NCBI GenBank assembly: GCA_963575645.1
Contig: OY754464.1
Coordinates: 83,302,948-83,366,947, forward strand
Direction of reading: 5' to 3'
DNA from: Xanthostigma xanthostigma
Lineage: Eukaryota; Arthropoda; Insecta; Raphidioptera; Raphidiidae
DNA length: 64,000 bases
Both the position numbers and the translations under genes were made by a program. Shown piece after piece: positions 35,799 through 46,914 of this stretch; within the stretch, counting starts at the first letter, position 1, and each line of letters begins with the position of its first letter. Below the pieces are notes generated by a model that made no database searches, was not told the origin of the DNA, and was given only the letters and a program-made list of their open reading frames with translations.

Positions 35799-36276
35799 GA
35801 CGTGATAACGTCTTATAAATTGATGAATCACCAATCTTATAAATTGATGAAACACCGGCTGCATGCACGAAAAAGTGTAACGTTCCGCCTGACCCTGTGC
35901 GTGCTTTTCTCGAAAACGGCCCTAACGATTTGGATGAAATTTACTGAAAAGGGATTTTGGGGGGCAAAAAATCGTTTTAGCTAGGTCTCATCTCTCGAAA
36001 AAATCGTTTTCTTACAAATTTTATCATTATAAAAATCAATTTTTTGACGTATGAAAATACTTAAATATTCTAAGTAGGTTTTGGAATTTTATATAAACAG
36101 TGAAACAATTGTTTTCAAAATATTATGACAATCTTTGAGACTTAAAATAAATACGAAAGAAAGAAAGTTAAAAAAACAATTATATTATAGGTGGTAAGTA
36201 ATTTTAATATATAAAATTAACCTAAATTTGAAGCGAAAGATGCAATATCATAGATTCGAATTATTATAATTATTAT
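35799..36276 (+). mobile_element. Dyad-ended repeat, truncated
   Basis: Long-core type, lacking the right terminal ~90 bp; it breaks off in the attattataattattat stretch. A short-core copy lies 36 bp downstream. Confidence 0.8.
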
Positions 36277-36311
36277 ATGTAGAAGATAGGAGAAATAGAA
36301 CATAAATTATT

Positions 36312-36502
36312 GACGTGATAACGTCTTATAAATTGATGAATCACGTCAATATAAAAAGATGAAACACCGGCTGTATGCACGAAAAAGTGTAACGTTCCTA
36401 ACGTTCCGCCTGACCCTGTGCGTGATTATTAAATATGATATTCGAGCGCAATACGTTATCACGTAAAACTATCGTCCGTAAACCGACTTTACAGACAACC
36501 AA
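36312..36502 (+). mobile_element. Dyad-ended repeat, short form
   Basis: 191 bp with both family ends, joined by a short core (tgattattaaatatgatatt) shared with 50043-50232 and, in reverse, 46326-46498. Confidence 0.85.
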
Positions 36503-37145
36503 TTTTTTTTTCGAAATGGGAACTAGTATGAAATATAGTTTTTGCACACCCCTTGTAAAATGACCACTTTCACAGTAGTAAGTAAAACAACTAAATATGG
36601 TGAATTGAATTATCGCTATTTATTCGGGGGAATAGCTATCTGAAGAACAAATGAACCGAATAAATAACTATATAATATATACTTACGTTCGGTGAATATG
36701 GCCATTAGACTTGTAAATTTTGATTTAGACTTGGAATAGATATGATTATATACATATTATAATAGGTGAGTGCATATTGTCAAATAGTGTCACGTATGTC
36801 CCTTGCATTGGGATGCTTGACGTGCTTAGTGCCGTATGACATATACTGTTGGATTTTGAAAAGAAGACCGGTCTATGGAATGTAGTCCTATGACCTTATT
36901 GCAGAAGAGCGCACATGTATTTTATATTAGTAAAAGGTAATGATCCTGGAACCGCTTCTATGCAATAAGGGAGTCCAGTCGACCAAACCTATAACAATTG
37001 TGTTATCGCGATAATTGTACTATTGCTATAGCCGTACGACTATACAGCGACACTTGCTAACAGTACAAAAAAAATCATACACCAGACAGTACATAGGCTT
37101 GCGTCCAGGGACTAAGTTGAGAGGTGTTGTCTGAATATCATCAAA

Positions 37146-37304
37146 ATGGAAAGTAAAAAGGGAAAATCAGTTAGAAGTGGCGCTAGGGAGGTCATAGCGA
37201 ATGTAATTAAAATGTGCGAGTTAGAGGCTCAAAATAATGCCTTAAAATTTAAAGCTATACATTGTTTGTATGCCTTGCTATGCGCCGCCTATGAATTCCG
37301 ATAA
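37146..37304 (+). pseudogene. Small ORF resembling a transposon N-terminal HTH
   Basis: An ATG opens a 52-codon frame beginning MESKKGKSVRSGAREVIANV and continuing IKMCELEAQNNALKF. The pattern of a basic start, then S-G-A-R-E-V-I-x-N-V and a second charged helix, resembles N-termini of transposon-derived insect proteins with a helix-turn-helix. Similarity fades after about residue 36 and the frame stops at 37302. I infer a truncated relic. No splice sites, domain completion or second copy support a gene. The spacing to the MITE at 37407 is about 100 bp. Confidence 0.35.
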
Positions 37305-37406
37305 TTTGGGAACACATCAGCGACTTCTTGCCCTTTCCCCACCGGTCTTCTTTCGCCGATCGCACAGTACACGTGTACTTTGCACATATTAACACACTGT
37401 ACTTAT

Positions 37407-37842
37407 CTGGGTGCGGCAAAAGTATGGAAACGGTCCGATATTTCCGGAGGGTTAGATTTGCGAAAAAAAAGTTTGGTACAAAAGTTGATTGGTTTTCAGT
37501 TTGCAATCGTTTGGTCACTGAATCATCCCCCAACCCCTCACCCCCCACGTGGGGGTGAGGGTGAACTTGGAAATTTCAGAGAGAGACTTTTGGCCGAAAA
37601 ATTTTTTGAACAAAAGTTGCCTAATTTTGCTCTCTGAACCCGAATCCGCGAAAGAAAATTGGGGTCGCGTTTTGAAATTTCAAAGTCACCCTCACCCCCA
37701 CGTGGGGGGTGAGGGGTTGGGAGATGATTCAGTGACCAAACGATTGCAAACTGAAAACCAATCAACTTTTATACCAAACTTGTTTTTCGCAAACCTAACC
37801 CTCCGGAAATATCGGACCGTTTCCAAACTTTTGCCGCATCCG
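37407..37842. mobile_element. Mariner-like MITE with ~170-bp inverted arms
   Basis: Terminal sequence ctgggtgcggcaaaagtatg and the complement of cggatgcggcaaaagtttgg, next to TA-containing flanks. Each arm carries a GC-rich hairpin (ctcaccccccacgtgggggt). The termini are related to 9317-10036 (gggtg.ggcaaaagt). The several short ORFs across the arms are mirror images of each other and not genes. Confidence 0.8.
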
Positions 37843-38110
37843 TATAACGGACTTTGTTGTGTGCAGAGATGAATTCTCAGAATCATCGGAAACAGCATAG
37901 TCCGGGCGGTAGGGCGATTTTCCCTATGTTAATGTGGGAACATACTCTATAGTCCAAGCTCCCATGACAGAAAAAGTTACCCCTACGAACACCTCAAAAT
38001 CATAAAGTGAAAATGGCTGAAAAACATGTAAGAAACATGTTACGCCCGCCAGACTAGTAAAAATTTGTTAATTGTTATTTTATATGAATTTTTGAATTTG
38101 AAAAAAAAAA

Positions 38111-38665
38111 TTGGTTGTCTGTAAAGTCGGTTTACGGACGATAGTTTTACGTGATAATGTATTCCGTAATACATAACCTAAATTTATATAATAATTATAA
38201 TAATTCGAATCTATCTTTTGCTTCAAATTTAGGTTAATTTTATATATTAAAATTACTTACCACCTATAATATAATTGTTTTTTTTAACTTTCTTTCTTTC
38301 GTATTTATTTTAAGTCTCAAAGATTGTCATAATATTTTGAAAACAATTGTTTCACTGTTTATATAAAATTCCAAAACCTACTTACAATATTTAAGTATTT
38401 TCATACGTCAAAAAATTGATTTTTATAATGATAAAATTTGTATGAAAACGATTTTTTCGAGAGATGAGACCTAGCTAAAACGATTTTTTGCCCCCCAAAA
38501 TCCCTTTTCAGTAAATTTCATCCAAATCGTTAGGGCCGTTTTCGAGAAAAGCACGCACAGGGTCAGGCGGAACGTTAGGAACGTTACACTTTTTCGTGCA
38601 TGCAGCCGGTGTTTTATCAATTTATAAGATTGGTGATTCATCAATTTATAAGACGTTATCACGTC
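38111..38665 (-). mobile_element. Dyad-ended repeat, long core
   Basis: Complete reverse copy between an A-run and caaaaacatg. The core matches 6157-6726 closely. Confidence 0.87.
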
Positions 38666-38741
38666 AAAAACATGATTTTTTTTCCAAAACACCTGCTTGA
38701 AATTTATACAATCTGTACTATATAATGTACCATTTTTGAAA

Positions 38742-38857
38742 AAATTGGTCTGGCTGACAATTTTTGATAATAAATTTGTCAGACTTCATTTGTTATAAAT
38801 TATTTTTTTTATGAAGTCTGTCATAGTAAAAAACATTTTTTCGCTGACAGACCAATT
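38742..38857. repeat. 116-bp imperfect foldback
   Basis: aaattggtctggctgacaat ... and gtcagacttcat face their complements around an AT-rich centre near 38800. Arms are about 48 bp with several mismatches. Confidence 0.6.
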
Positions 38858-39074
38858 TTTATGCATAAAATAGATGTCAAACCTTCTGTCTGAAAAAAAT
38901 TAAGGTGGTGTTTTGACACGGCCCTTGTAAAAGCTGATTTGTTTATGAAAAAACGCTGTCACGGCGCTTAAAAATTGAATCTGACATTGTAAAAAACAAT
39001 ATTTTGATGAAAAATGTAAGTATATAAAAAAATTTCTAGTTAGCAACGATTATACCATATTTTTTCATAAACGC

Positions 39075-39215
39075 ATTTTTAGAATCCTCGGTACGCATGG
39101 TGCCGACAACAAAGCAACAAAATAACAACCAAGATGACGTATTGTTGTCGTTATTTAAAGTGTATCATTGAATCAGCAACAAGGTAAACCAACTATGGAG
39201 TTTGTCGTTATATCG
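39075..39215 (-). repeat. Pogo-like element fragment
   Basis: Reverse match to 22296-22470 (gttgtcggcaccatgcgtac, atataacgacaaactcc). No termini. Confidence 0.6.
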
Positions 39216-39737
39216 AGTACCCGTTTAACCCCCCTCTCCAGATCCGGGGCTATATGTCACAGAAAAGGAATATATTAAATACACTGTGAAAATTAGTAAA
39301 CTAAGAATAATGATTATTGAGCGTGTATTGCGTTCCGGGCTTACGAGTTGAGCCTTAAGTTATCGTGTTGGGGGCGGCGGCGGCGGCGATGATGGAGCTC
39401 GGCTGCAAGCGACATGATTCAGCGCTTACCAGTCTTGTGGAAGGCATCGGGGCAATAATGGACCGAACAGTACACCGGGGCGTCCGCCCTCGTGACTTCG
39501 CATAATTATTAAATTTTCGCGCGCGTGTCGTCGGTCCTCTGATGTCAGTGTGTGGCATTTTGTAACGCCGCCGGGATCGCACATTTGCCAGAATATTCTC
39601 TATACAGTGCGTCTCCATGACCATAAATATACTAAATCAGAAAACGTGTACACGCGCGGTTGAAGTAAATCATGTGAACGATACATGTATTCCAAAATCT
39701 TCTCGGTAACCGGGCTTGCAAGTCGTTGATCATTGCT

Positions 39738-40481
39738 ATTTCTTCATACCTCGATCGAAAGTGCATACTTTCGGCATCAATTGTAAGGCGGAAAGTCTGA
39801 CATGTACGCATTGGTGGGATTATTACACGCACTGATGCGGGAAGTACGTGCGTTCGGGCGGCAGTAAAGCAAAAATAACCTAGCGACTGTTGTTTAGATG
39901 TCGTTTCCATAGCAATATTTTAGCTAATAGTCGCGAACAGCTGTCATTCGTGTTTTTACGCATAACCTCAAAGCTGCTTGCTTGGAATTTATCTGCGTTT
40001 TTATGTAATTAATAAGTAATTAATTAATTCATGTATTTAATGAGCCTATACTTGCGATCGAGGTATGAAGAAAAATAGTATACACCACACTGAGTTTGAT
40101 ATGCTTGCACTGCGCCCTTGTAGTGTATACTATTTTTCTTCATACCTCGGTCGTAAGTAAGCTTATTAAATACATTAATAAATTAATTATTTATTAATTA
40201 CATAAAAACGCAGATAAATTCCAAGCAAGCAACTTTGAGGTTATACGTAAAAACACGAATGACAGCTGTTCGCAACTTTTAGTTAAAATGTAAATAGGGT
40301 TGCTATGGAAACGACATCTAAACAACAGTTGACAGGCTATTTTTTCTCTACTGCCGCCCGAACGTACGCACTTCCCGCATCGGTGCGTGCGAATCCCACC
40401 AATGCGTAAATATGTTAGATTTTCAATTATTGATGCCGAAAGTATATAGGTACTTACGATCGAGGTGTGAAGAAATAGTAT
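39738..40481. mobile_element. 744-bp palindrome made of two inverted TIR elements
   Basis: The left half (39738-40081) and right half (about 40125-40481) are inverted copies of each other. Each half is itself bounded by inverted tatttcttcatacctcgatc-type ends, so that word occurs four times. A 40-bp spacer (ccacactgagtttgatatgc ...) lies between. Minus-strand ORFs here are arm by-products. Confidence 0.85.
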
Positions 40482-40603
40482 ATTGTGCGACTAGTGAGAG
40501 AAGGAGAAGATTTCATGAGCGTGAAATTTACCGCACTAGCGTAGCGAGTGCGGTAACACGCGAGTGGAATATTCTCCTTTGATCAATGGTCGCACATAAT
40601 ACT

Positions 40604-40919
40604 TTATTCAACTAGCACGAGTGATATGTAATCGGGGCCCTGATAAAAGAGGGATAAATAATAAATCACTTCATTGATTGACGTACCCACCGCCCTCGAT
40701 GCACACAAGATGGCCCTGACTTTCGCTGAGTTGCGATGCTGTTTTCATATATACAAATCGCTACCGCGTTCCTATTGGTCCAGAAACTATGCAGTAATTC
40801 ATTATCGTACAGTTTCGGCTCATTATTAGCACTCTGACGCGTCAACATGAGGTAATTTATTATTTCTCCCGAATTTAGCAGGGCCCCGAAATTATATATT
40901 ACTCACGCGTGTTGAATAA
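40604..40919. mobile_element. TIR element ending in ttattcaac
   Basis: Left end ttattcaactagcacgagtg with gtaatcggggccctg, right end the imperfect complement (cagggccccgaaattatata ... gttgaataa). The ~180-bp core is GC-richer. The outermost 9 bp are shared with the element at 41001. Confidence 0.65.
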
Positions 40920-41713
40920 TAGTTATTGGCGTAACTAGTAGTCTAAGTCATTCATCGCGCTGACAGGTCATGACTTAGCCTACAAGTTACGCCCATAATT
41001 TTATTCAACAATTGCGCGTTATTCATGTTTTATTTATTGTTATTAATGAGATGTAAATATCTATTTACTTCTTTATAAAAAAAACTGTCAATACTAACAG
41101 CACCAAACAGCACGATTCAATGTTTTGGTTTGAGGTTAGCCGGTTATGAATAAACTCCATGTCGAAAACATTCGGCCTCTCAATTTTAGCCTCAATGGGT
41201 AACAAACAGGGAGTTGTTGTTACCTACTATTTCGTTACGACTCAGAAAATAGTTACGTTTATTTTCATTACTCCACAATGGCCGAGCTAGTAGGAATCTT
41301 CATTGAGTTATGACAAGTAATTGTCACCAGTCGGTAAATGGCTATTTAGGGTTCGGTGTCGAGGTGATAGGTTGTGCTTTATTGAAGTGTAATAAATAAA
41401 AGTGTATTAAATTAAAAGTTCAAGTGAATCATAGACTATATTAGTATCACGGGATAGTGTAACACAAAGTATCTGTTTAAAATAATAAATCAAATAAAAA
41501 ACTGTTGATTTTATAAAATCTATTCTACTTTTATATATTGTAGTGAGGTTAAGTTTCGTTTTAGACAGCATATTTTGCACGCTGTAAGCCATTACGATAA
41601 TATTGAACGATCAAGAAAAGAGAGATAAATATATATATAGTACATAAGATAAACGAAGAAAACTATTAACTAATTAAATATAAGATTCGTGTGATTAAAC
41701 ATAAGTATCCAGG

Positions 41714-42604
41714 ATGGCTGAGTTACAAGAAATACTAGAGGCAATTAAAAAGTTAGATACAAAAATAGATATGATAGGAGAAAAAATAGAAAAAAGAACT
41801 GAAGCTTCTGAAAAAGCTATTGCTGATTTAGAAGTAAAACAGCAGAAGCAGGAAAATCTTAATAAGTGGAATGAAAAAGAAGGTAAACGGCGTAATATTA
41901 TTATTCATGGAATTAATGATAATGACACTGAAAACTATTGGCAATTGGAAAATGAAGTTTATCATGTAATAAGAGATTTATTACAAATAAATATCAACGT
42001 AGAGGAAATAGATTTTGTGAGAAGACTAGGTCATAATAAATCCAAATCAAGACCAGTTCTTATTGGGCTTACAACGTGGCGTAGAAAACTTATGATCCTA
42101 CAGAATAAAAACGCATTGAACAATTCTCAAATATACATAACAGAAGATGTACCAAAATGGGTGTTAGAAGAGAGAAAAAGACTGTTACCTTTGATGTTGG
42201 AACAAAGAAAGGAAGGGAAACAGGCATTTTTTAAATACGATAAACTAATAATTAACGGTAAATTCTGGAACGAAGAGGAATGTAAAAAATCTGAAAAAGT
42301 GCAAGAGAATAAAAGGAAAAGATCAGATGATATTATTTTGGAGGTTGAAACTAACGAGGAATTACCTAAAGAAGAGCAGGAAACAATAGTGAAGGAAGTC
42401 AAGAAGAATAAAATGGATACAAAAGAAAGAATTAAATATGATTCACCTGTAAGCAAAAAAACAGTGTCGATAAAAAATTATTATAGTAGAGATAGATCAG
42501 CATCTATATCATCAATAAGTACAGAGAAGGTGTCAAAAAATAAAACAGAAAATAAGGATACAGAGAATCCAGGTAAAACAGAAAGTAATAGTAATAAAGT
42601 GTGA
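41714..42604 (+). CDS. LINE ORF1 protein, RNA-binding
   Basis: 296 residues. Residues 1-55 are charged, with heptad-like spacing consistent with a coiled coil. NIIIHGI (61-67), FVRRLG (101-106) and RPVLIGL (113-119) match the RRM-like core of L1-type ORF1 proteins. Residues ~130-185 resemble the C-terminal domain that follows it. The last ~110 residues are lysine/glutamate/serine-rich and probably disordered. In this family such proteins bind the element's RNA as multimers. The start is the ATG in aggatggctg; it lies 356 bp into the element. ORF2 begins 33 bp after the stop in another frame, so ORF2 translation likely needs reinitiation. No zinc knuckle is seen. Confidence 0.88.
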   Translation: MAELQEILEAIKKLDTKIDMIGEKIEKRTEASEKAIADLEVKQQKQENLNKWNEKEGKRRNIIIHGINDNDTENYWQLENEVYHVIRDLLQININVEEIDFVRRLGHNKSKSRPVLIGLTTWRRKLMILQNKNALNNSQIYITEDVPKWVLEERKRLLPLMLEQRKEGKQAFFKYDKLIINGKFWNEEECKKSEKVQENKRKRSDDIILEVETNEELPKEEQETIVKEVKKNKMDTKERIKYDSPVSKKTVSIKNYYSRDRSASISSISTEKVSKNKTENKDTENPGKTESNSNKV

Positions 42605-42637
42605 CAGTATAAAAACAAAAAAACGGAAGCAACTATA

Positions 42638-45600
42638 ATGAATTTGGCAACAACATTAGGACAACGAGTAACTCCTTATAGTACGGAAAAATTCATATCT
42701 AAAGAAAAAACTGAAAATATGTTCCCAACACGGCTGGTAACCGCGGGAATTGACTACCAAAACCCTTCAGCTTCAGGAAACGGAAAAAATAACTCTATAT
42801 GTGACATAAATAAAAATCAGTTAAAATTGTACATTTGTACACTTAATGTTCGAACACTACTAGATAATAGTAGGATTTATGAACTAGAAAACGCATTAAA
42901 TAAGATAAAATGGGACATTATTGGATTATCGGAGGTGAGAAGAAATTGGGAATGTTTAATTGAAAGAAAAAACGGATCGGTAATGTATCACTATGGTAAA
43001 ACAAAAGGTTTAAATGGAGTAGGATTTCTTGTCAACAGAAATTTAAAAAATAAAATCATCGAATTTAAAGGAATAAACGAAAGAATTGCTCTACTAAAAA
43101 TTAAATTAGATAAAAAGGATATACTGACAATTGTTCAAGTATACGCGCCAACTTCAGGCCATACAGATGATGAAGTGGAGGAATTTTATAACTTAATAAG
43201 TAGAGAGTTAAATGTGCAAACCTCAAAGTATATTATTGTTATGGGCGATTTTAATGGGTCAATTGGCAATAGAGAGTTAGAAGAAGAAGATACTATGGGT
43301 ATATACACATATGGTAAAAGAAACGATAGAGGTAATAAAGTGGTCGAATTTGCATTGGCCAATCATTTGTTTATCGGCAACACCCTATTTAAAAAACAAC
43401 AATCAAGAATGTGGACATGGATTTCACCGAACCGAGAGACGAAAAATCAAATTGATTATATTATGGTTAATAACAAACACATTTTATTAGATGTAAATGT
43501 CATTAATAATTTTTGTTTTAATACAGACCACAGATTAGTTAGAGCGGTCGTAACATGCAAGGCGCATAAAAGCAGACTTAAACTTATAAATAAAAATAGA
43601 ATGAACTTTCATAATAAGGTTATTGAAAATGCGGACGAGTATAAACAAAAATTAAATGAATTTTTAAAGGAGGATTTACAAGAGTCAACAACAAATGTGC
43701 AACAGATATATGATAAGGTGGAACAATGCATCTATAAGGCAGCGGAATCAAAGCATAATAAGAAATTTAAAAATAGTTCCATACTATCAGATAATACATT
43801 GAAGTTAATAGAAAGAAGAGAACAGCTTCGCCAATTAAAAAACAACTCATCTATTCAACGTATAGAGTTTGTAGAAATTTGTAAATTAATAAAAAAAGAA
43901 ATAAAGAATGATCACAGAAAACATACTGTAAATTTGATAGAAGAACTCATTGGAAAGAACAATGCAGTAAAGAAAACCGAAAAATGTAGGCTACAAGGCA
44001 AGCCATGGATACCCAAATTATTAACAAAAAATGAAAACTTTGAATATGGCAGAAAAAACATATTATTAGAAGCAACAAATTATTACGAAAATTTATATAG
44101 CAGCGGAAAACCAAAGCGAGGCTTAAACTTGATATCTGACAACGAAGGTGAAATTCCGGTAATATTGTGCTCCGAAGTATTTTCAGCTATTCGCCAGTTG
44201 AAAAATGAAAAATGTCCAGGACCAGATAAAATTACAAACGAGCTGATAAAACTAGGAAATGAAGAAATTGTACCATACTTTACTAAACTTTTTAATACTA
44301 TACTTCAATGTGAAGAAATCCCGCAACAATGGCTAGAATCGGAAATTATATTGTTACATAAAAAAGGGGATAAACATTGCCTGGATAACTACCGCCCCAT
44401 TAGTCTATCATCATCAGTGTACAAAACATTTATGAAAATAATACAAAATCGTATAAATCGAACCATTATGGACAATCAACCGTCAGAGCAAGCAGGATTT
44501 CGTAAGGGATTCTCGACTATTGATCATATTCATACTTTATGTCAAATTTTGGAGAAATATAATGAATATAATTTAAATCTATACATAGCTTTTATAGATT
44601 ATACTAAAGCATTTGACTCAGTAGAGCATGAGGACGTATTCAGGGCCTTGAAAACTCAGGGGGTACATATGAAATATATACGTATAATTAAAAATATTTA
44701 CGATAGGAGTGTTAGTCACGTAAAATTGGAAAAATGCGGTAAAAACTTCAGTATTAAAAAAGGTGTTAAACAAGGTGACCCACTATCTCCTTTACTATTC
44801 AATAGTGTGCTTGAATACGTTTTTAGGCAAATAAACTGGAATGATCACGGTATTAATATAAATGGTGCTAAATTAACTCACTTGAGGTTTGCAGACGATA
44901 TTATAATTTTTTCAAATAACAGTGAGGACTTGCAAGCAATGATTTCTGAGCTGGACAGAGAAGGAGTGAAAATAGGCTTAAACATGAACTTATCTAAAAC
45001 TAAAATAATGACGAACTCGGCGCATAATGAAATAATGCTTAATAATATTGCTATCGAACATGTAGAAGAATATGTATATTTGGGTCAAATTATAACATTT
45101 AAAAATAAACAAAGTGTTGAAATTAAACGAAGAGTGAATAGTGCATGGAAACGTTATTGGCAACTAAAATTTATATTTAAAAGTAAAATACCGATAAGTC
45201 TTAAAACTAAAGTGTTTAATGCATGCATAATTCCGATTTTGACGTACGGAGCGCAAACATGGTCACTCACCAAAAAAGAAATTAAAACATTACAAGTCAC
45301 CCAAAGAGCAATGGAAAGAAGTATGCTCGGTCTAAAAATTTTAGATAAAGTTAAAAACAAAATTATTCGTAATAAAACAAAAGTACGCGATGTAATTTAT
45401 GTATGTAAAAAAGCTAAGTGGAAGTGGGCGGGTCATGTACATCGATGTACAGATAATAGATGGTCATACAGAACAACGGTGTGGTATCCAATCTATAATA
45501 AAAGAAAAGTTGGTAGACAAGTCACAAGATGGAGGGATGACCTCGCCAAATTTGCTGGACCTCTTTGGACAAGGAAAACCAAGGACCGTTCTGAATGGAA

Positions 45601-45640
45601 GGAGCTGGAGGAGGCCTTTTCCCTGCAGTGGGAATGTTGA
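42638..45640 (+). CDS. LINE ORF2: endonuclease/reverse transcriptase
   Basis: 1000 residues. N-terminal APE-type endonuclease, about 65-305: LNVRTL (69-74), SEV (98-100), YAPT (169-172), GDFNGS (203-208), IDYI (272-275) and TDHR (296-299). Together these carry the expected catalytic Asn, Glu, Asp and His. Reverse transcriptase, about 500-800: GPDKITNELIK, DNYRPISL, EQAGFRKGFSTIDH, FIDYTKAFDS, KQGDPLSPLLFN and the catalytic FADD (741-744). The C-terminal end (TRWRDDLAKFAG ... EWKELEEAF) is the tail typical of the RTE clade, which is known in insects as craniofacial-development-protein-2-like ORFs. No RNase H. All key residues are present. It would nick target DNA and prime reverse transcription of the LINE RNA. 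Confidence 0.95.
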   Translation: MNLATTLGQRVTPYSTEKFISKEKTENMFPTRLVTAGIDYQNPSASGNGKNNSICDINKNQLKLYICTLNVRTLLDNSRIYELENALNKIKWDIIGLSEVRRNWECLIERKNGSVMYHYGKTKGLNGVGFLVNRNLKNKIIEFKGINERIALLKIKLDKKDILTIVQVYAPTSGHTDDEVEEFYNLISRELNVQTSKYIIVMGDFNGSIGNRELEEEDTMGIYTYGKRNDRGNKVVEFALANHLFIGNTLFKKQQSRMWTWISPNRETKNQIDYIMVNNKHILLDVNVINNFCFNTDHRLVRAVVTCKAHKSRLKLINKNRMNFHNKVIENADEYKQKLNEFLKEDLQESTTNVQQIYDKVEQCIYKAAESKHNKKFKNSSILSDNTLKLIERREQLRQLKNNSSIQRIEFVEICKLIKKEIKNDHRKHTVNLIEELIGKNNAVKKTEKCRLQGKPWIPKLLTKNENFEYGRKNILLEATNYYENLYSSGKPKRGLNLISDNEGEIPVILCSEVFSAIRQLKNEKCPGPDKITNELIKLGNEEIVPYFTKLFNTILQCEEIPQQWLESEIILLHKKGDKHCLDNYRPISLSSSVYKTFMKIIQNRINRTIMDNQPSEQAGFRKGFSTIDHIHTLCQILEKYNEYNLNLYIAFIDYTKAFDSVEHEDVFRALKTQGVHMKYIRIIKNIYDRSVSHVKLEKCGKNFSIKKGVKQGDPLSPLLFNSVLEYVFRQINWNDHGININGAKLTHLRFADDIIIFSNNSEDLQAMISELDREGVKIGLNMNLSKTKIMTNSAHNEIMLNNIAIEHVEEYVYLGQIITFKNKQSVEIKRRVNSAWKRYWQLKFIFKSKIPISLKTKVFNACIIPILTYGAQTWSLTKKEIKTLQVTQRAMERSMLGLKILDKVKNKIIRNKTKVRDVIYVCKKAKWKWAGHVHRCTDNRWSYRTTVWYPIYNKRKVGRQVTRWRDDLAKFAGPLWTRKTKDRSEWKELEEAFSLQWEC

Positions 45641-46325
45641 GGCTATTATTATTTATTATTATTATTATTTTAGGCATGATAAAACATGAGTTGAATAAAG
45701 AACTTTTCCATCAAAAATCCATACCGACCGCCGTAACGTGCCGCGGATTCTTCAAAAGAAAAGAGGAATTATCGCGACTCTTTATAATCTGCGTCGGCGA
45801 CGTTTGGACGCCGTTCTGAAGCGACGCTGCTGCGCGGTGTATTAAAGAGGAGAGCGACTGTCGTCGTCGTCATCGTCACAACTTCCATGTTGCGGTCGTG
45901 TTTTGTTTGACTTCTCACCACCGCCTGCTGTCCGATCGGGAAACTAATTATCTGTTGGCATGCACTTGAGCCTTACACTCATTCGTCGTACGTCTCTTGC
46001 CGCATGGCGCGTGTTACCTTCCCTCTTCTTATTCTTCTTGCATCCGACCCTCCGCTCCTGGCCTCTATACCTTGTCGTTCCGCTCGTCGACGTTGTGTGC
46101 TCATTCTGTCGGCCGTCTTATGGCCGCTTTCTGTAGACGAAGTTCCTGACCTCAAACCAGAATCGCTTGGCTCAAGTTCCCTACGCGCTTCGATACGGCG
46201 AAAAAAAAGTGAAAGATTCGAGTGAGGCGCTCTGTTCGCTTGACTTAAGAAACAGTCGCTTGCGTCAAGTGACTAAACCGTTTGCGATAAGACTAAAATA
46301 AATGCTCTATATGGAGAAAAAAAAA

Positions 46326-46498
46326 CTGGTTGTCTGTAAAGTCGGTTTACGGACGATAGTTTTACGTGATAACGTATTCCGCTCGAATATCATATTTAAT
46401 AATACATTACTGCGCTCTCGCTTGCACGCACAGGGTCAGGCGGAACGTTACACTTTTTCGTGCGTGCAGCTGGTGTTTTTATAAGACATTATCACGTC
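46326..46498 (-). mobile_element. Dyad-ended repeat, short form
   Basis: Reverse copy with both ends but a rearranged core (ataatacattactgcgctct). It ends right before the 119-bp array. An A-run is on the left and aaaaa on the right. Confidence 0.8.
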
Positions 46499-46504
46499 AA
46501 AAAC

Positions 46505-46914
46505 TTAGTCCGCCATCTTTAGAAGTCCGCCATATTGGATTTAAACTAACATCACTTTATTTTTCGAGTTATTCTCAGCAAGCCTTTCATTTGTTACCCA
46601 TATTGTAAGAAAGCATAATAAAATTAGTCCGCAATCTTTAGAAGTCCGCCATGTTGGATTTAGAGTGACGTCACTTTATTTTTCGAGTTATTCTCAGCAA
46701 GCCCTTTCATTTGATACCCATATTGTAGGAAAGCATAATAAAATTAGTCCGCCATCTTTAGAAGTCCGCCATGTTGGATTTAGAGTGACGTCACTTTATT
46801 TTTCGAGTTATTCTCAGCAAGCCCTTTCATTTGATACCCATATTGTAGGCAAGCATAATAAAATTAGTCCGCCATCTTTAGAAGTCCGCCATATTGGATT
46901 TAGAGTGACGTCAC
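46505..46914 (+). repeat. 119/120-bp tandem array, 3.4 units
   Basis: Units start ttagtccgccatctttagaa at 46505, 46624, 46744 and 46864. Units 2-4 contain gtgacgtcac (CREB/ATF-type palindrome); unit 1 has aacatcac instead. Also shared is agccctttcatttgataccc. Confidence 0.95.

Larger units (their letters stand above)
41358..45667 (+). mobile_element. Full-length RTE-type LINE
   Basis: 4.3 kb: a 356-bp 5' region, ORF1, a 33-bp gap, ORF2, and a short (TATTATT)n tail. Boundaries come from the two empty copies of the host TIR element, which read gggttcggt directly into tttaggcatg. Both ORFs are free of stops, so the copy is probably young and may be active. There is no clear long target duplication. 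Confidence 0.92.
41001..45698. mobile_element. TIR element (ttattcaac) interrupted by the LINE
   Basis: Left end ttattcaacaattgcgcgtt, right end gagttgaataa. Uninterrupted relatives lie at 47679-48071 and 63699-64000. Relative to those, the right end lost 13 bp between two catga words. The LINE occupies 41358-45667. Confidence 0.85.

Noticed and set aside
37255-37898. Cluster of overlapping ORFs on both strands
   Set aside because: They mirror each other because they lie in the inverted arms of a MITE.
39355-39624. Minus-strand ORF in a GC-rich stretch
   Set aside because: No recognisable motif and no splice signals; an open frame of this length is expected by chance in GC-rich DNA.
42127-42456. 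Minus-strand ORF within LINE ORF1
   Set aside because: Shadow of ORF1; no independent motif.
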